Origin: Pisolithus tinctorius
Lineage: Eukaryota; Basidiomycota; Agaricomycetes; Boletales; Pisolithaceae
Assembly: GCA_024663395.1 (NCBI GenBank)
Contig: JANFAH010000002.1
Coordinates: forward strand, 1,054,001-1,118,000
Reading direction: 5' to 3'
DNA length: 64,000 bases
Part shown: in pieces, positions 32,568-43,745 of the stretch
How the letters are laid out: each line of letters starts with the position of its first letter
Numbering within the stretch: position 1 is the first letter of the stretch
Notes under the pieces: model-generated
Seen by the model: only the letters and a program-made list of their open reading frames with translations
What the model was told of the DNA's origin: nothing
Databases searched by the model: none
Position numbers and translations under genes: made by a program

Positions 32568-33911
32568 TCATTGGTATGGGCTGGGTTTACTGGGGTAGCA
32601 GGAATGAAACTCTTGTACGAGTTCAGATGCATTGTCCAGTTCTGTAGCTAGTACCCAAGTGGTTTCTTCATCAGTCCCCTTGTAGCCAGTCCACTGGACT
32701 AAGTATTGTAACCAACACCAGTGACACTGGTTGACCTTGGAGTCAATGATTTCTGCTACCTCAAACTCTAGCTCACTGTCGACTTCAACTGGTGGGTGGT
32801 GGTTGAGTCCAGTTCAGGATGGTATTAGGGATGGCCAGCTTGAGTTGGGAAACATGGAAAACCAGGTGTACTGCATGCAGTGTGAATGAGTGGGTACCAG
32901 CCTGAGCTATGACCAGGTATGGTCCAAGGTTTTTTTCTGAGAGCTTCTTGGAAGGCCAAGTTGACTGGAAGTATTTGGCTTTGACATATACCTGGTCACC
33001 AACCTTGAAGTCCAGGGCTGGCATGCATTTAGCATTGGCTGGTCCTTGATAGCACTGCTGCACTAGGGTCATTTCTTCCCATAGGTATTGATGCAGTGAG
33101 TCTAAGTTGACTGCATAGTCATGAGCCTGAGTGGAGGTAAGGTCATGCTCCAGGTACACCAAGATGTTGGGATGGTAGCCCTTATTAGCAAAGAAAGGGG
33201 AAACACTGGTAGTAGCACTAGGGGAATTATTGTAAGAAAACTTGGCCAGAGGTAGTAAGTCAGCCCAATTGTCCTGCTGGTAGTTGCAGTACACTCAGAG
33301 GTATTGTTCAAGGGTCTAGTTAGTCTGTTCAGTCTGACCATCACCTTTGGGGTGGTGGCCTGAAGTAACATGTAGATGCATGTCTAAGGCCTTACCAAGT
33401 GACTGGAAGAAGTGTGAGATGAACTCTGAGCCTTGGTCTGAGGTTACATGGGCTGGTACTCTGTGCTTTGAAAAGACATGGAGTAGGAATAGTTTGGCAA
33501 GTTCTGGGGCTGTGATAGTGTTGTGGGTGGGGATGAAGATGGCCTGCTTGGAAATCCAGTCAACTACTATGAGGATGGCTGTGAAGCTGGATGAGGCCAG
33601 GAGCTGCTTGATGAAATCCATAGATATGGAATTCCATGGTTTCTCCAGCACTGGGAGTTGCTTGAGGAGGCCATAAGGCTGGTGGCAGGGAACCTTAGCC
33701 CAAGCACAGGTCATGCAAGACCAGACATAGTCCTTGACAAATGTCCTGAGGCCAGGCCAGGTATACTCATGCCAGATGAGCTCTAGGGTGCAGTTTTGGC
33801 TGAAATGGCCAGACAGGGGATGGTCATGCTTAAGCTGCAAGACCCTGAGGTGGAGATCATTTGAGTCCAGCACATAGATCCTTCCATCAAGCCAAAGGAA
33901 ACCAGTGTCAT
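32568..33911 (-). pseudogene. Chromovirus integrase and chromodomain
   Basis: Minus-strand reading gives the integrase zinc region (HPLSGHFSQ, then CMTC), SMDFIKQL (first D), TSDQGSEF (second D) and DGQTEQTN (E), then the C-terminal region (GDQVYVKAKYF) and, after a frame change near 32790, a chromodomain: FEVAEIIDSK, LQYLVQWTGY, TTWVLATEL. It ends at 32568. TAG and TGA interrupt the stretch after TEQTN where the family has Q and R, consistent with C-to-T change. The upstream end is the copia insertion. Confidence 0.85.
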
Positions 33912-33916
33912 CTACT
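33912..33916. repeat. Copia target-site duplication, left
   Basis: CTACT, matched by CTACT at 39372-39376. Confidence 0.92.
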
Positions 33917-34384
33917 TGTTAGATTTGGCAAGTCGTGCGTAGTCCGAACACGTCCGCTCTGAGCTGTGGGAACCACTTTCCGTGTTAAGCTTTTCATACT
34001 TTGCATTATTGTTGACCGTGCAATTAACCTCTCGCGCCCTTACACTTATTGTATCTACAGTGTCTTGCACCCATATGCATGTCTTATCCTCTTGTTTACG
34101 AAGACCATAGCACGTTTCACAAATGAGACAAATCCTTGTATGTAGACGGGTTCAACACCTGATGTCTCAGACCCTTTTTGTCATTATCACAGTATTTAAC
34201 TTCACGCTGTAAATCTCCATCACCTCAGACGTTGTCGCTATCTGCGCATGACTGAGGTGAGTACGATACTTTTCCATTTAACTTACTATACTTACCCCGT
34301 ATCTAGTTTATCTTCGTATAGGTGAATATAGACGTTGTCGCTATCTGCGCACGACTGAGTTTATCTTCGTATAGATTTCTGTGA
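33917..34384 (+). repeat. Copia 5' LTR
   Basis: 468 bp. Contains the internal near-duplicate GACGTTGTCGCTATCTGCGC twice (about 34230 and 34331). Compared with the 3' LTR it has mostly TG or CA where the latter has CG. Confidence 0.95.
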
Positions 34385-34402
34385 GGTTATGAGCCCCGAG
34401 CT
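34385..34402 (+). promoter_or_regulatory. Copia primer-binding-site candidate
   Basis: GGTTATGAGCCCCGAGCT begins directly at the LTR edge, the expected place for minus-strand priming. The tRNA used cannot be told without a tRNA set. Confidence 0.6.
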
Positions 34403-34465
34403 CTAATAGCCTACGAACGTCTCACCTTTTTGTTTCGATATTCTCGCTGCCAAACTAAGCTCTCG

Positions 34466-37400
34466 ATGACCACCTCCATCCCCGTCACTACCGACACGCT
34501 CCCGGGCAACGTTCCGAAGCTCGACATTAAAGGCACAAACTGGGCGATCTTCTCCCTTCGCTTCCAGACCGCCGTCGAAGCAAAAGAACTGTGGTCCCAT
34601 TTTGATGGTACCTCCTCCTGCCCTAGCGGCACGACCTCTACCAACAAAGACAGGTTTGTAACTGTAGTGCCCCCTGACCCTGATGAGCTTGCAAAATGGC
34701 AAAAGAGCGAAAATATGGCGAAGCACTTACTTACTCAGCAGATCCCCGATTCCACTGCCCTCCAGGTGCACAACCTTAGCAACGTCACGGCCATGTGGAA
34801 TGAAATCGTACACGAGTACACGGAGAAGGGTGCTTATGCACAAACCGACCTTCGCACAAAGTTTTTAAGCTCGCAGTGCCCCACTGACGGTGACATCCGC
34901 CAATTCTTGGACGATCTGCGTACCAAAAGAGACGAGTTAGCTGCCGTCGGCGTACAGATCGAAGAAAAAGATTACCGTTCAACCATCATACAATCTCTGC
35001 CCAAATACCTTGCCAGCTTCGCATCTGGGCAACTAGTGACTGCCCGCTTGTACAGCCCGATGCAAACTATTGACCCCGACGTACTCATTTCCTTGATTAT
35101 CAAAGAGTCTGAGCAAAGAAGTCGCAAAGAGACTCGGTACGCGCGATCTAAAGCAAAGAATCGCGATGGCGATGAAGCCATGTCGTTGACCCCCGGAAAT
35201 CCTTTCGGAAGGGGGAGAGGAAATGGAAGGAATGGCAGTCGAGGGGGAAGTTCCAGAGGGCACGCTTGCCAGCGAGGACCCTGCTGGAACTGTGGGTCGA
35301 GGGAGCACTATAAATCTCAGTGTCCTAATCCCGATAAAACTAAGAAAGAAGGCTCATCCGCCACCATGAAGGGATCCGCACATGCTGTAACGCTCGATTC
35401 TGATGAAGAAGGTGCTTTCTCGGTACATACCCTGGACGAGTTCGACGATGAAGTCACGCTCCCGGATCTGCTGAGCGTATCGTCGGATGACGATGATGAT
35501 AATCGGCGCTGCTTCGTCGCTACTGACGACGATTGGTTCAGCGAAGTTGGGGATGAGGATGACGAGGACTTACCCTACGACTCTGCGAACCTCGTGAACG
35601 ATAGCCCCATCAGCGCCCCTATTGTTGAACTTTACGACTCCGGATCCACTCGACACATCTCCCCATACAAGGAGAAGTTCGAGAGATTAACGCCGATACC
35701 ACCCAGATTGTTCTCGGCAGCTAACAGACAGCTTTTTGACGCTACAGCTATGGGGGAATTGGTCATAGAGGTGCCAAACGGGTACGACGTGACCAAGCTA
35801 AGGCTCACCGAAGTACTGTACTCACCAGAGGTTGGATATACCCTCGTATCCATTGGTCGTCTTGATCAGCTAGGTTACTCAGTTACCTTCGCTGAAGGCA
35901 CCTGTACTATCAGAAACCCTGCCGACGATGTTGTAGGTCGCATTCCCAAGTCCAAGGCCGGACTCTATCGCGTCATCCATGATGACGACTGCGACAGCAT
36001 TAACGCAGCAGCTGAAACGATAACCGTGATGGAGCTCCACCGGAGAATGGGACATATTTCCCCATCTGTCACTCGTTGCCTAGCTGAAAAAGGACTTGTC
36101 TCAGGATTGAAGTTCGACTTGTCAAAGGATGAGCCGACCTTCTGCAAAGCTTGCGTATATGCGAAGGCGACCAGAAAGCCTGTCGCAAAGGAACGCGTCG
36201 GAGAACGAGCCGCTGAATTCGCGGAAGAGGTACATACCGACCTCTGGGGACCTGCTCCTGTGGAAACTCTCGGAGGACGACGTTACTACATCACCTTCAC
36301 CGACGACAAGACGCGACTCACCTACATCCACCTTCTTCGCCAGAAGAGTGAGGCCTTCATGGCCTACAAGGAGTTTGAGGCCGCATGCTGCACCCAACAC
36401 AACGCTCGCGTAAAGACCCTTCATTCGGATAGAGGCGGCGAGTACCTAGGAAGAGAATTTGTGATGTACCTCAAGACGGCTGGAACAAAGCAGAAGCTCA
36501 CCATGCATGACACCCCGCAGCACAACGGAGTCGCTGAGCATCTCAATCGCACTCTGCTTGAAAAAGTTCGTGCGATGTTACATGAGAGCAGTTTGCCTCA
36601 CACTCTATGGGGTGAAGCAGTACGTCACGCCGTCTGGTTAAAGAACAGGACCCCCACAAAAGCGCTCGACGGAGGAACGCCTCTCGAAGCTGCGACTGGA
36701 AAGAAACCAGACCTTAGCCGAGCCCGTGCATGGGGCTCGAACATCTGGGTACGGATCGAGGGTGGAAGCAAGCTTGGAGGACGCGTCGCCGAAGGCCGAT
36801 GGGTTGGGATTGATGACAACAGTCTGAACGGCTGTCGCATATATTGGCCTGAAAAGAAGTCTGTCACCGTTGAAAGAAATGTATATTGGAACCCCTCCTC
36901 AGCTGAGGCATTACCTCGCGAGGGGGAGGAAGAAGACAACTACTTACCGAACGTGATGCTAACGTCCACAGCTCCCGTCGCAGAGACTGTCGTAGCCCCA
37001 TCCCCTCCACCAGTCACCCCAGCTCAATCCGTGCCTCCGTCGCCCCCAGCCGAACCACCTGTCACAAAGCGAATCCGAAAGCCTAGCCAGCGTCTCGCGG
37101 AAATCCTCGCTGGCAAAGGAAGCACCAACTGTCGCGGCACACCAGAGATACCAAAGGGAATTCAGCTACCTACCGTTGTCGAAGAACATTCCAACCCCAC
37201 CAGGCTTGAAAGGGAGGAAGATGCCGCTGCCCTACTCGCATCTATCGTTGAAGACTCAGATGACGACTTATGTCGCATCGACCTCACTATGGCTATGGAT
37301 GAGGTCATCGCCGAGACAGAAGCCCTCGAGCCCAGCTCGCTAGCTGAAGCTCGTCGTCACCCTGACTGGCCACGATGGGAAGAAGGGATTAGAGAAGAGT

Positions 37401-38896
37401 TAGATACGCTAAAGGAGGCAGGCACCTGGGAACTCGTTGACTTACCCTCCGGTGCCAACATCGTAGGTTCCAAATGGGTTTTCCGCGCTAAGAAAGATGC
37501 CGCCGGAAACGTCGTGCAATACAAGGCCAGGCTCATAGCCCAAGGTTTCTCGCAGGTTGAAGGGATCGATTACTTCGACACGTTTGCACCTGTAGCAACC
37601 CTCGCGTCCATCCGCGTCGTACTTGCGATGGCTGCTCGCTCCAATCTAGAACTTCACCAGATAGATATAAAAGGAGCTTATTTAAATGGAACGCTCACTG
37701 ACGACGAGGTCATCTACATGCGCCAACCCCCGGGTTTCGAATCTGTCGACCACCCGCAGAAAGTCTGTCGCCTTCGCAAAACGTTGTATGGTCTGAAACA
37801 GAGTGGATGCCGCTGGTACCAAAGGCTGGTTGAAATATTAGTAGACGAGCTTAAATTCACCCATTGTTCTGTCGACCAAGCCGTATACTTCCGACGTCGC
37901 AGCACCGGTGAGCTCATAATCATCATCGTACACGTTGACGACTGCACCATCGCTGCTACACTTCTGAGCGAAATCGAGGAGTTCAAGAAAGATATCCGAA
38001 AACATGTTGAGATCACTGACCTCGGCGAGCTCCACTGGTTACTCGGGATAGAAGTGACGAGGAACAGAGATGACCGCGCCATATCGTTGTGCCAGCGTCC
38101 CTACATCGAGTCGATTATTCGTCGTTTCAGTTTCGATGAACTGAAGCCTGTATCAAATCCAATGGAGCCCAGCACGAAACTCCATTCTGGTCAGTCACCC
38201 TCCACTGGCGCTGAATTCGCTGCAATGAAGCACATACCATACCGCGAGGCCGTCGGTTCACTAATGTACGCCTCCCTCAGCACTCGTCCCGATATCTCAT
38301 ACGCTGTGACCACAGTCTCCTGTTTCTCCGGAAACCCTGGGATCCCCCACTGGGAAGCGGTTAGAAGAATATATCGTTACCTTATCGGAACAAAGAATCT
38401 AAAGTTAACATATGGTGGGGCACCCAACGCGCTCGTAGGATACGCAGACGCAGACGGCAGCATGGCAGAAGACCATAGAGCGGTCTCAGGGTACGCCTTC
38501 TTGATAGACGGTGGCACCGTGTCGTGGTCCTCTAAACGACAGAAAATCGTCTCTCTCTCGACGACGGAGAGTGAGTACGTGGCAGCTACCCACGCGGCCA
38601 AAGAAGCCTTATGGCTTCGGTCGCTCATCGGAGAGCTATTTGGGCCACTCGTCGAGCCGACCACGTTGTTCTCCGATAATCAATCAGCTATCGCGCTCAC
38701 AAAAGATCATCAATATCACGCACGCACCAAACATATCGATATCCGCTTCCACTTCATCCGCTGGGTTGTTGAAAATGGCAAAATTCGCTTGATCTACTGC
38801 CCCACCGCCGATATGATCACCGACACCTTGACTAAAGCCTTGCCATCGCCCAAGGTGAAACACTTTGCGTTCGAACTCGGCCTACGTCCAACTTGA
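34466..38896 (+). CDS. Copia Gag-Pol polyprotein, intact (1476 aa)
   Basis: An in-frame ATG 12 codons upstream (34430) also exists; 34466 is preferred because MTTSIPVTTD leads into the conserved gag start. Domains, numbered from 34466: gag (about 15-230); zinc knuckle CX2CX4HX4C from C273; an acidic linker; aspartic protease DSGS with D391; pre-integrase MGHIS...CKAC; integrase with D592, D655 and E691 (a D,D-35-E spacing); proline-rich linker; reverse transcriptase (WVFRAKKDAAG, FAPVATLASIR, YGLKQSGCRWYQRL) with HVDD at 1156-1159 instead of the common YVDD; RNase H (YADADGS, STTESEYVAA, SDNQSA, KHIDIRFHFIR). No stop or frameshift occurs. All catalytic acids are present, so the element could have been active recently. 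Confidence 0.96.
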   Translation: MTTSIPVTTDTLPGNVPKLDIKGTNWAIFSLRFQTAVEAKELWSHFDGTSSCPSGTTSTNKDRFVTVVPPDPDELAKWQKSENMAKHLLTQQIPDSTALQVHNLSNVTAMWNEIVHEYTEKGAYAQTDLRTKFLSSQCPTDGDIRQFLDDLRTKRDELAAVGVQIEEKDYRSTIIQSLPKYLASFASGQLVTARLYSPMQTIDPDVLISLIIKESEQRSRKETRYARSKAKNRDGDEAMSLTPGNPFGRGRGNGRNGSRGGSSRGHACQRGPCWNCGSREHYKSQCPNPDKTKKEGSSATMKGSAHAVTLDSDEEGAFSVHTLDEFDDEVTLPDLLSVSSDDDDDNRRCFVATDDDWFSEVGDEDDEDLPYDSANLVNDSPISAPIVELYDSGSTRHISPYKEKFERLTPIPPRLFSAANRQLFDATAMGELVIEVPNGYDVTKLRLTEVLYSPEVGYTLVSIGRLDQLGYSVTFAEGTCTIRNPADDVVGRIPKSKAGLYRVIHDDDCDSINAAAETITVMELHRRMGHISPSVTRCLAEKGLVSGLKFDLSKDEPTFCKACVYAKATRKPVAKERVGERAAEFAEEVHTDLWGPAPVETLGGRRYYITFTDDKTRLTYIHLLRQKSEAFMAYKEFEAACCTQHNARVKTLHSDRGGEYLGREFVMYLKTAGTKQKLTMHDTPQHNGVAEHLNRTLLEKVRAMLHESSLPHTLWGEAVRHAVWLKNRTPTKALDGGTPLEAATGKKPDLSRARAWGSNIWVRIEGGSKLGGRVAEGRWVGIDDNSLNGCRIYWPEKKSVTVERNVYWNPSSAEALPREGEEEDNYLPNVMLTSTAPVAETVVAPSPPPVTPAQSVPPSPPAEPPVTKRIRKPSQRLAEILAGKGSTNCRGTPEIPKGIQLPTVVEEHSNPTRLEREEDAAALLASIVEDSDDDLCRIDLTMAMDEVIAETEALEPSSLAEARRHPDWPRWEEGIREELDTLKEAGTWELVDLPSGANIVGSKWVFRAKKDAAGNVVQYKARLIAQGFSQVEGIDYFDTFAPVATLASIRVVLAMAARSNLELHQIDIKGAYLNGTLTDDEVIYMRQPPGFESVDHPQKVCRLRKTLYGLKQSGCRWYQRLVEILVDELKFTHCSVDQAVYFRRRSTGELIIIIVHVDDCTIAATLLSEIEEFKKDIRKHVEITDLGELHWLLGIEVTRNRDDRAISLCQRPYIESIIRRFSFDELKPVSNPMEPSTKLHSGQSPSTGAEFAAMKHIPYREAVGSLMYASLSTRPDISYAVTTVSCFSGNPGIPHWEAVRRIYRYLIGTKNLKLTYGGAPNALVGYADADGSMAEDHRAVSGYAFLIDGGTVSWSSKRQKIVSLSTTESEYVAATHAAKEALWLRSLIGELFGPLVEPTTLFSDNQSAIALTKDHQYHARTKHIDIRFHFIRWVVENGKIRLIYCPTADMITDTLTKALPSPKVKHFAFELGLRPT

Positions 38897-38903
38897 GGGG
38901 GAG
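38897..38903 (+). promoter_or_regulatory. Copia polypurine tract
   Basis: GGGGGAG lies between the stop codon and the 3' LTR; with the preceding TGA it forms TGAGGGGGAG. Confidence 0.85.
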
Positions 38904-39371
38904 TGTTAGATTTGGCAAGTTGTGCGTAGTCCGAACACGTCCGCTCCGAGCCGTGGGAACCACTTTCCGTGTTAAGCTTTTCATACTTCGCATTATTGTT
39001 GACCGCGCAATTAACCTCTCGCGCCCTTACACTTATTGTATCTACAGTGTCTCGCACCCATATGCGCATCTTATCCTCTTGTTTACGAAGACCATAGCGC
39101 ATTTCACAAATGAGACAAATCCTTGTATGTAGACGGGTTCAACACCCGATGTCTCAGACCCTTTTTGTCATTATCACAGTATTTAACTTCGCGCTGTAAA
39201 TCTCCATCACCTCAGACGTTGTCGCTATCTGCGCGCGACTGAGGTGAGTACGATACTTTTCCGTTTAACTTACTATACTTACCCCGTATCTAGTTTATCT
39301 TCGTATAGGTGAATATAGACGTTGTTGCTATCTGCGCACGATTGAGTTTATCTTCGTATAGATTTCTGTGA
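38904..39371 (+). repeat. Copia 3' LTR
   Basis: 468 bp, same length as the 5' LTR. It retains more CpG. Confidence 0.95.
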
Positions 39372-39376
39372 CTACT
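39372..39376. repeat. Copia target-site duplication, right
   Basis: CTACT. Confidence 0.92.
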
Positions 39377-41652
39377 GACCACCAGGGATCAGTCATGTCA
39401 GACAGGTGGATTTGTGAGACCAGGTTGTCTGGCAGTGCAGTCAGGATATCATTGTGTAATTTCTCAACATCCATTAAGGCAACTGCTCATAAGACCAGGT
39501 ACTCAAGGTATGTGGTGTGAAGGGAGACTGCTAGTTGCTCCTGGGTGAAGACTGGTCTCAGGTTTTGCAGGTTTACTTGGGCATAGCTGATATCCCCCTC
39601 TTTGGGGTAGATGTCCCATTTTCTAGTTAGGGCATCAGGCTTAGCCCTGAGCTTCTGGGCCTGAATCTAATGATCATATTGAACTGAGCCAGGAACTCTG
39701 ACCAGTGAGCTTGGTGGTGGGTGAGTACTTTAGAGGTAGAAAAGTACTCAAGATTCTTGTGGTCAGTAACAATGTCAACTGGTGAGGCTGAGCCCTCAAG
39801 GTAGTGGCACTAGGTCCAGAATGCTTTGAAAATAGCAAGCAATTCCTTGTTGTGAGTATCATAATTCAATTCTGGGGCAGTTAGAGTTTGGGAGTAGAAA
39901 GCAACCAGATGTATCTGGCCATTGCCACAGGTGGTAGAGAGGATGCCAGCGATGGCATAGTCCAATGCATTGGTCTCAATGGTGATGGGGACCCTGGGGA
40001 TGAAATGAGTTAAGACCAGTGCAGTGGTGAAGGTGGCCTTGAGGTTATTGAATGACTGGCAGCATTCCTCAGAGAAGTTCCAAGGAGCCCCCTTGTGGGT
40101 AAGCCAAGTCAGTGGTATGATGATGTCTGAATAATTAAAGATAAACCAGTGATAGAAGTTTGTGAAGCCAAGGAAGGATTGAATGTCCTTGACCTTGCAA
40201 GGCTCAGGCCAGTTGCAGATAGTCTGGACCTTTTCCTTTGACATCATGAGGCCAGTGGGGGAAAGGTGGAATTTGAGGTATTTGACCAAGTCCAAGTGAA
40301 ACTCACATTTCTCCAGCTTCACATAAAGCTGAAGCTGGTGGAGCACCTCTCAGACATGCTGCTTGTGGGACTCCTTATCTCTGGAGTAGATTAGGATGTC
40401 ATCTAAGTAGATGACTATGCATACATCCAACATATCTGCAAAGATGGTGTTCATGAAGTGTTGGAAGGTGGCCAGGGCATTGGTGAGACCAAAGGGCATC
40501 ACCAGCCACTTGTAGGATCCATACTGAGTCCAGAATGCAGTTTTCCATTCATTGTCCAGGGCAATCTGGACGAGATGGTAGGCATGCAAAGGTCAATCTT
40601 TGTATAGATCTTGGCTCAGCTTGGTGAATCTAAGAGGTCAGAGATGAGCAGTAGTAGGTATTAGTCTTTCTTAGTGATTTTTTGAGGCTGCAGAAGTCTA
40701 CACAAAGCCAGAGGGAGCCATCCTTCTTTTTGACAAAGAGGACCAGTGCAGCATAAGGGGAGGAAGTTGGACAAATGAAACTGGTAGTGAGGTTTTCATT
40801 GATGAAAGTCTGGAGAGCTTGCAGCTCAACTGGGGACAGTGAGTAGATGGTGCCAAGAAGTGGGGTTGTTCCTTCTTTGAGCTCTATCTTCAGGTCAGAC
40901 TCCCAGTGTGGTGGGAGTGCAGAGGCCTTGGCCTTGCTGAATACATCAGCAAAATCATGGTACTCTTCCAGTACATTGGGTAAGGCTGGAGGAGGGGGAG
41001 CTGAGGCCAACCAGGCTTGAGCTGAGTCCAAGGGGCAGAGCTGAAGTTGGAACTGGACAGACCCTTCAAGTTTGCAGGTGCACACAAAGGCAGCTGCATT
41101 GATTAGGGAAATGAGAGGGGCCTTCAAGGGGGTGTGATCCAGGGAGTTGGAGACCAGTACAGATGGTGCAAGGCTGGGTTGGTCACTAGGACCAGAGTCA
41201 GGGAGGCTGGTGGAGACTGGGCTTACAGGGGGTGTTGATGGGGTTGGCATTCCTTGTGCAGGAGTCTGGAATGTTAGACTGCCCAATACCCAATCAATCA
41301 ACAGATTGTAGCAGGTGAGCCAGTCATGTCTGAGGACTATCCTACACTCAGAATCCAATGGGGCTAGATACAGGGTTACCAGGGTGACATTGCCAGATGT
41401 GAAGTGGATATTGACATCTACTGCTTGGGTTATAGTAAAAGTGGATGTTCCATCAAAAAGCTGGAGTCAAATTGGTGAGACCAAGTAAGAGGTAAATGAA
41501 TGTTGATTAGCAAATTGATTATCTGTAAAACAATGCATGGAACCAGAGTCCACTAAGGTACGAAGCCAAGGTATTTCTGGGTTTTCTAGTGTGACATATG
41601 GGGTCAAAGAGTTCAGACTGGAAAGAGTGGACATGTTGAGATGAGCCTCCAA
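39377..41652 (-). pseudogene. Chromovirus protease, reverse transcriptase and RNase H
   Basis: Minus strand: protease LVDSGSMHCFTD (near 41550) and IVLRHDWLTCYNLLIDW (near 41330). Reverse transcriptase: YSLSPVELQALQ, FVKKKDGSLWLCVDF, a frame change near 40640, then [26 protein letters not shown] and the active site [11 protein letters not shown] (near 40400). RNase H follows with SFLGFTNFYHWFI and ETNALDYAIAGILS, where the usual aspartate of ETDASDY is asparagine. Stops and frame changes separate the blocks. Copia cuts the region at 39376. Confidence 0.88.
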
Positions 41653-41711
41653 GTTTGCACAACCAGAGTCAACACAGCTCCCAGATTGTGCAGAATCCTG
41701 GGAGGTGCTAC

Positions 41712-42191
41712 CTATTTTTTTGTCTCAGGGGTAGAACCTGAGCCCGAGGCCAGTGCAGCCTCAGTGGTGGCCACAGCATGAGCTTTGGTCTTTCTGGTTT
41801 TCTTGGGGCATTTGCCAGTGAAATGACCAGACCCTCTGCAGAACATGCAGAGGCTTCCATCTATGTCACACTTGCATTCTTCTGGGGTGAGCTTCCCATC
41901 CTTCCTGAGTTTGCTAGGCTCAGGATTGGATGAGTTGCTGTTATTACCTGGCTTGGACTGGGTGGAACCAGTGTTGTTGTTGTTGTTGTTGCCAGTCTTG
42001 GCTTGATTGCTGTTGCTGGAGTTGGATGAGCCTTGGTGCTTACTTGCCCATTGGACTTCATCCTTGCACTCCCAATAGCATGCATCTATCTCTTGGGCAA
42101 GGTGGTGGAGCTCGTGTAGAGTCCAGGGCTTGCCAACCTGACAGACCTCATCTTTGATTCGGTCTGGGAGGATGGAGTAGAAATGATGGTG
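41712..42191 (-). pseudogene. Chromovirus gag, C-terminal part with zinc knuckle
   Basis: Starts after unit B with LHHHFYSILPDRIKDEV, then Asn/Ser-rich sequence, and CMFCRGSGHFTGKC, a CX2CX4HX4C knuckle. It continues the frame of 43752-44229 once unit B is removed. Stop at 41712. Confidence 0.85.
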
Positions 42192-42197
42192 CAGTGC
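42192..42197. repeat. Target-site duplication of unit B, left
   Basis: CAGTGC, matched by CAGCGC at 43746-43751. The single difference is a CpG transition. Confidence 0.75.
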
Positions 42198-43745
42198 TGT
42201 CACACACCAAAGGTGTTGTGGACATGGATACAGCTGACTCTGCCTAACTCATTGATGAGTTGCACACAATGCCCATGCCATGCAGATGAAGACTAGAAGC
42301 CTCATGTGTAGAAAGACTGCTGGACATTAACAGTCATCCTTCACACAAGAACAAGTCATCAGTGCTAAAGAGAAAAGAGGAAGTGAGTTAAGTGTGCATT
42401 AAAGGTTTTTAGTGCCCGTGTATGGCATTCCAGTTTTTGTCATATCTCCACCATTTCCAAAGATATTGACTCCATTCCCACACTTGCTTAAAGTGCTCAG
42501 CCCCACGATTCTTCCTTCCAAATTTGGAGAGGATCCATGCACCCTATGCATTTCTACAGCACTCCATCCATCAGACACTCATTTTGCTAAGTCCATCAAT
42601 CATGGCTGCCTCTTCGTTGATCATCTCACTTGTCTCATTTGCCAGAGACAGTGGCTATGTATATCTGCCAGGCAATCCCACCAGCTTCCATCCTGAAGCC
42701 CCCTGATTGCATTCACAACAAGTATGACATGCATCTTGCCTTCTTACTGCAAGGTCCAGCAGAAGATGTCCCCCCTTCTCCTCCTCCTCCATCAGAGCCC
42801 TGTCCATGAAGCTTTTGTTAACTTTGCTGAGAGGATGGAAGGGCAGGAGACACAATTGCTTATGCTCCCATTCCCCACAGACCCCCAACACCCTAGCCCC
42901 TTTGATGCCTGACTCATGCCCTTCAATTCTGGGACTTAATACTTCCCCATCTGGAAACACTGTCCATCTGTCATGCCATCTTTGGATCTAGAGATGTCTC
43001 CACCAAGATCTGACTTGCATTGCCACCCCCTAATGTGATATCAATGCACTTACTCAGTTTCTGACTCCATTTGACTCATTCTGTGATATTTTGACTGTCC
43101 TTGACTTGTTCATTGCCAATACTTACCAATCTTCTTTGCTTGCTTACTTTTCATTTCTGGCTTACTCATCATGATTACTCAGTCCTTACTCATTACTTAC
43201 CAAGTGTTTGTGCCTTGTTTGTCACAAGCTGTGCTCCCCCCACAGTATATAAGCCCCCATGTACTTAGCTACACCCCAAGTGAACCAGAAGCCATTCACT
43301 CAGCAGTCAGTCAGTTCTAACTTGTCATTGACAATTGAGGCTCATTTGGAAGAGTCTATCTGTCATCATTCATATCATTGGTAGTTGAGGCTCTACAAAG
43401 GGGTCTATCTACCTCCATCATTTATCTGAAGCTTCCTCCATGCTTAGTCAGCAACCTTTTGCTTGGTCATTCCTCACTCCTGCATAACTCAATGACAACT
43501 TGTGCTAGGAGTCCTTTTGGCTGAACACCTCTGCTCTGTTCAGCATCCCCTTCTCAATCAGTGTTCATTCATCCTCTCCTGCATAACTTGTCAACAACTT
43601 GTGCTAGGAGCACCTGCCATTGAAATTCCCCCACACTAGATCTTTCTGCATTCCAGATTCCATGAAGGTACACCACCACTCACTCTATATTTGTCTTTGG
43701 TGTTGGTTTTGGTTGGTTTTGACCACCTTTCCACACTTTGACTCA
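42198..43745 (+). mobile_element. LTR-like unit B, 1548 bp, inserted in gag
   Basis: Begins TGTCACACACC and ends TTTGACTCA, so TG...CA, with a 6-bp duplication on both sides that interrupts one gag codon run (YSDGAL before, LHHHFYS after). TATATAAG at 43246-43253 is a promoter-like box. No protease or polymerase is present, so it behaves as a long solo LTR or a non-autonomous LTR-type element. Relatives: 14653-16507, 44230-45837, 60397-61210. Confidence 0.75.

Larger units (their letters stand above)
33917..39371 (+). mobile_element. Complete Ty1/copia LTR retrotransposon
   Basis: Two 468-bp LTRs (33917-34384, 38904-39371) flank a single intact polyprotein, with a 5-bp CTACT duplication on both sides. 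It is inserted in the chromovirus between reverse transcriptase/RNase H and integrase. Unlike the surrounding DNA it is rich in CpG. By eye the LTRs differ at about 18 sites, all transitions, and all but one at positions that are or were CpG. The LTR starts TGTTAG but ends in CTGTGA, not CA. Confidence 0.95.
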
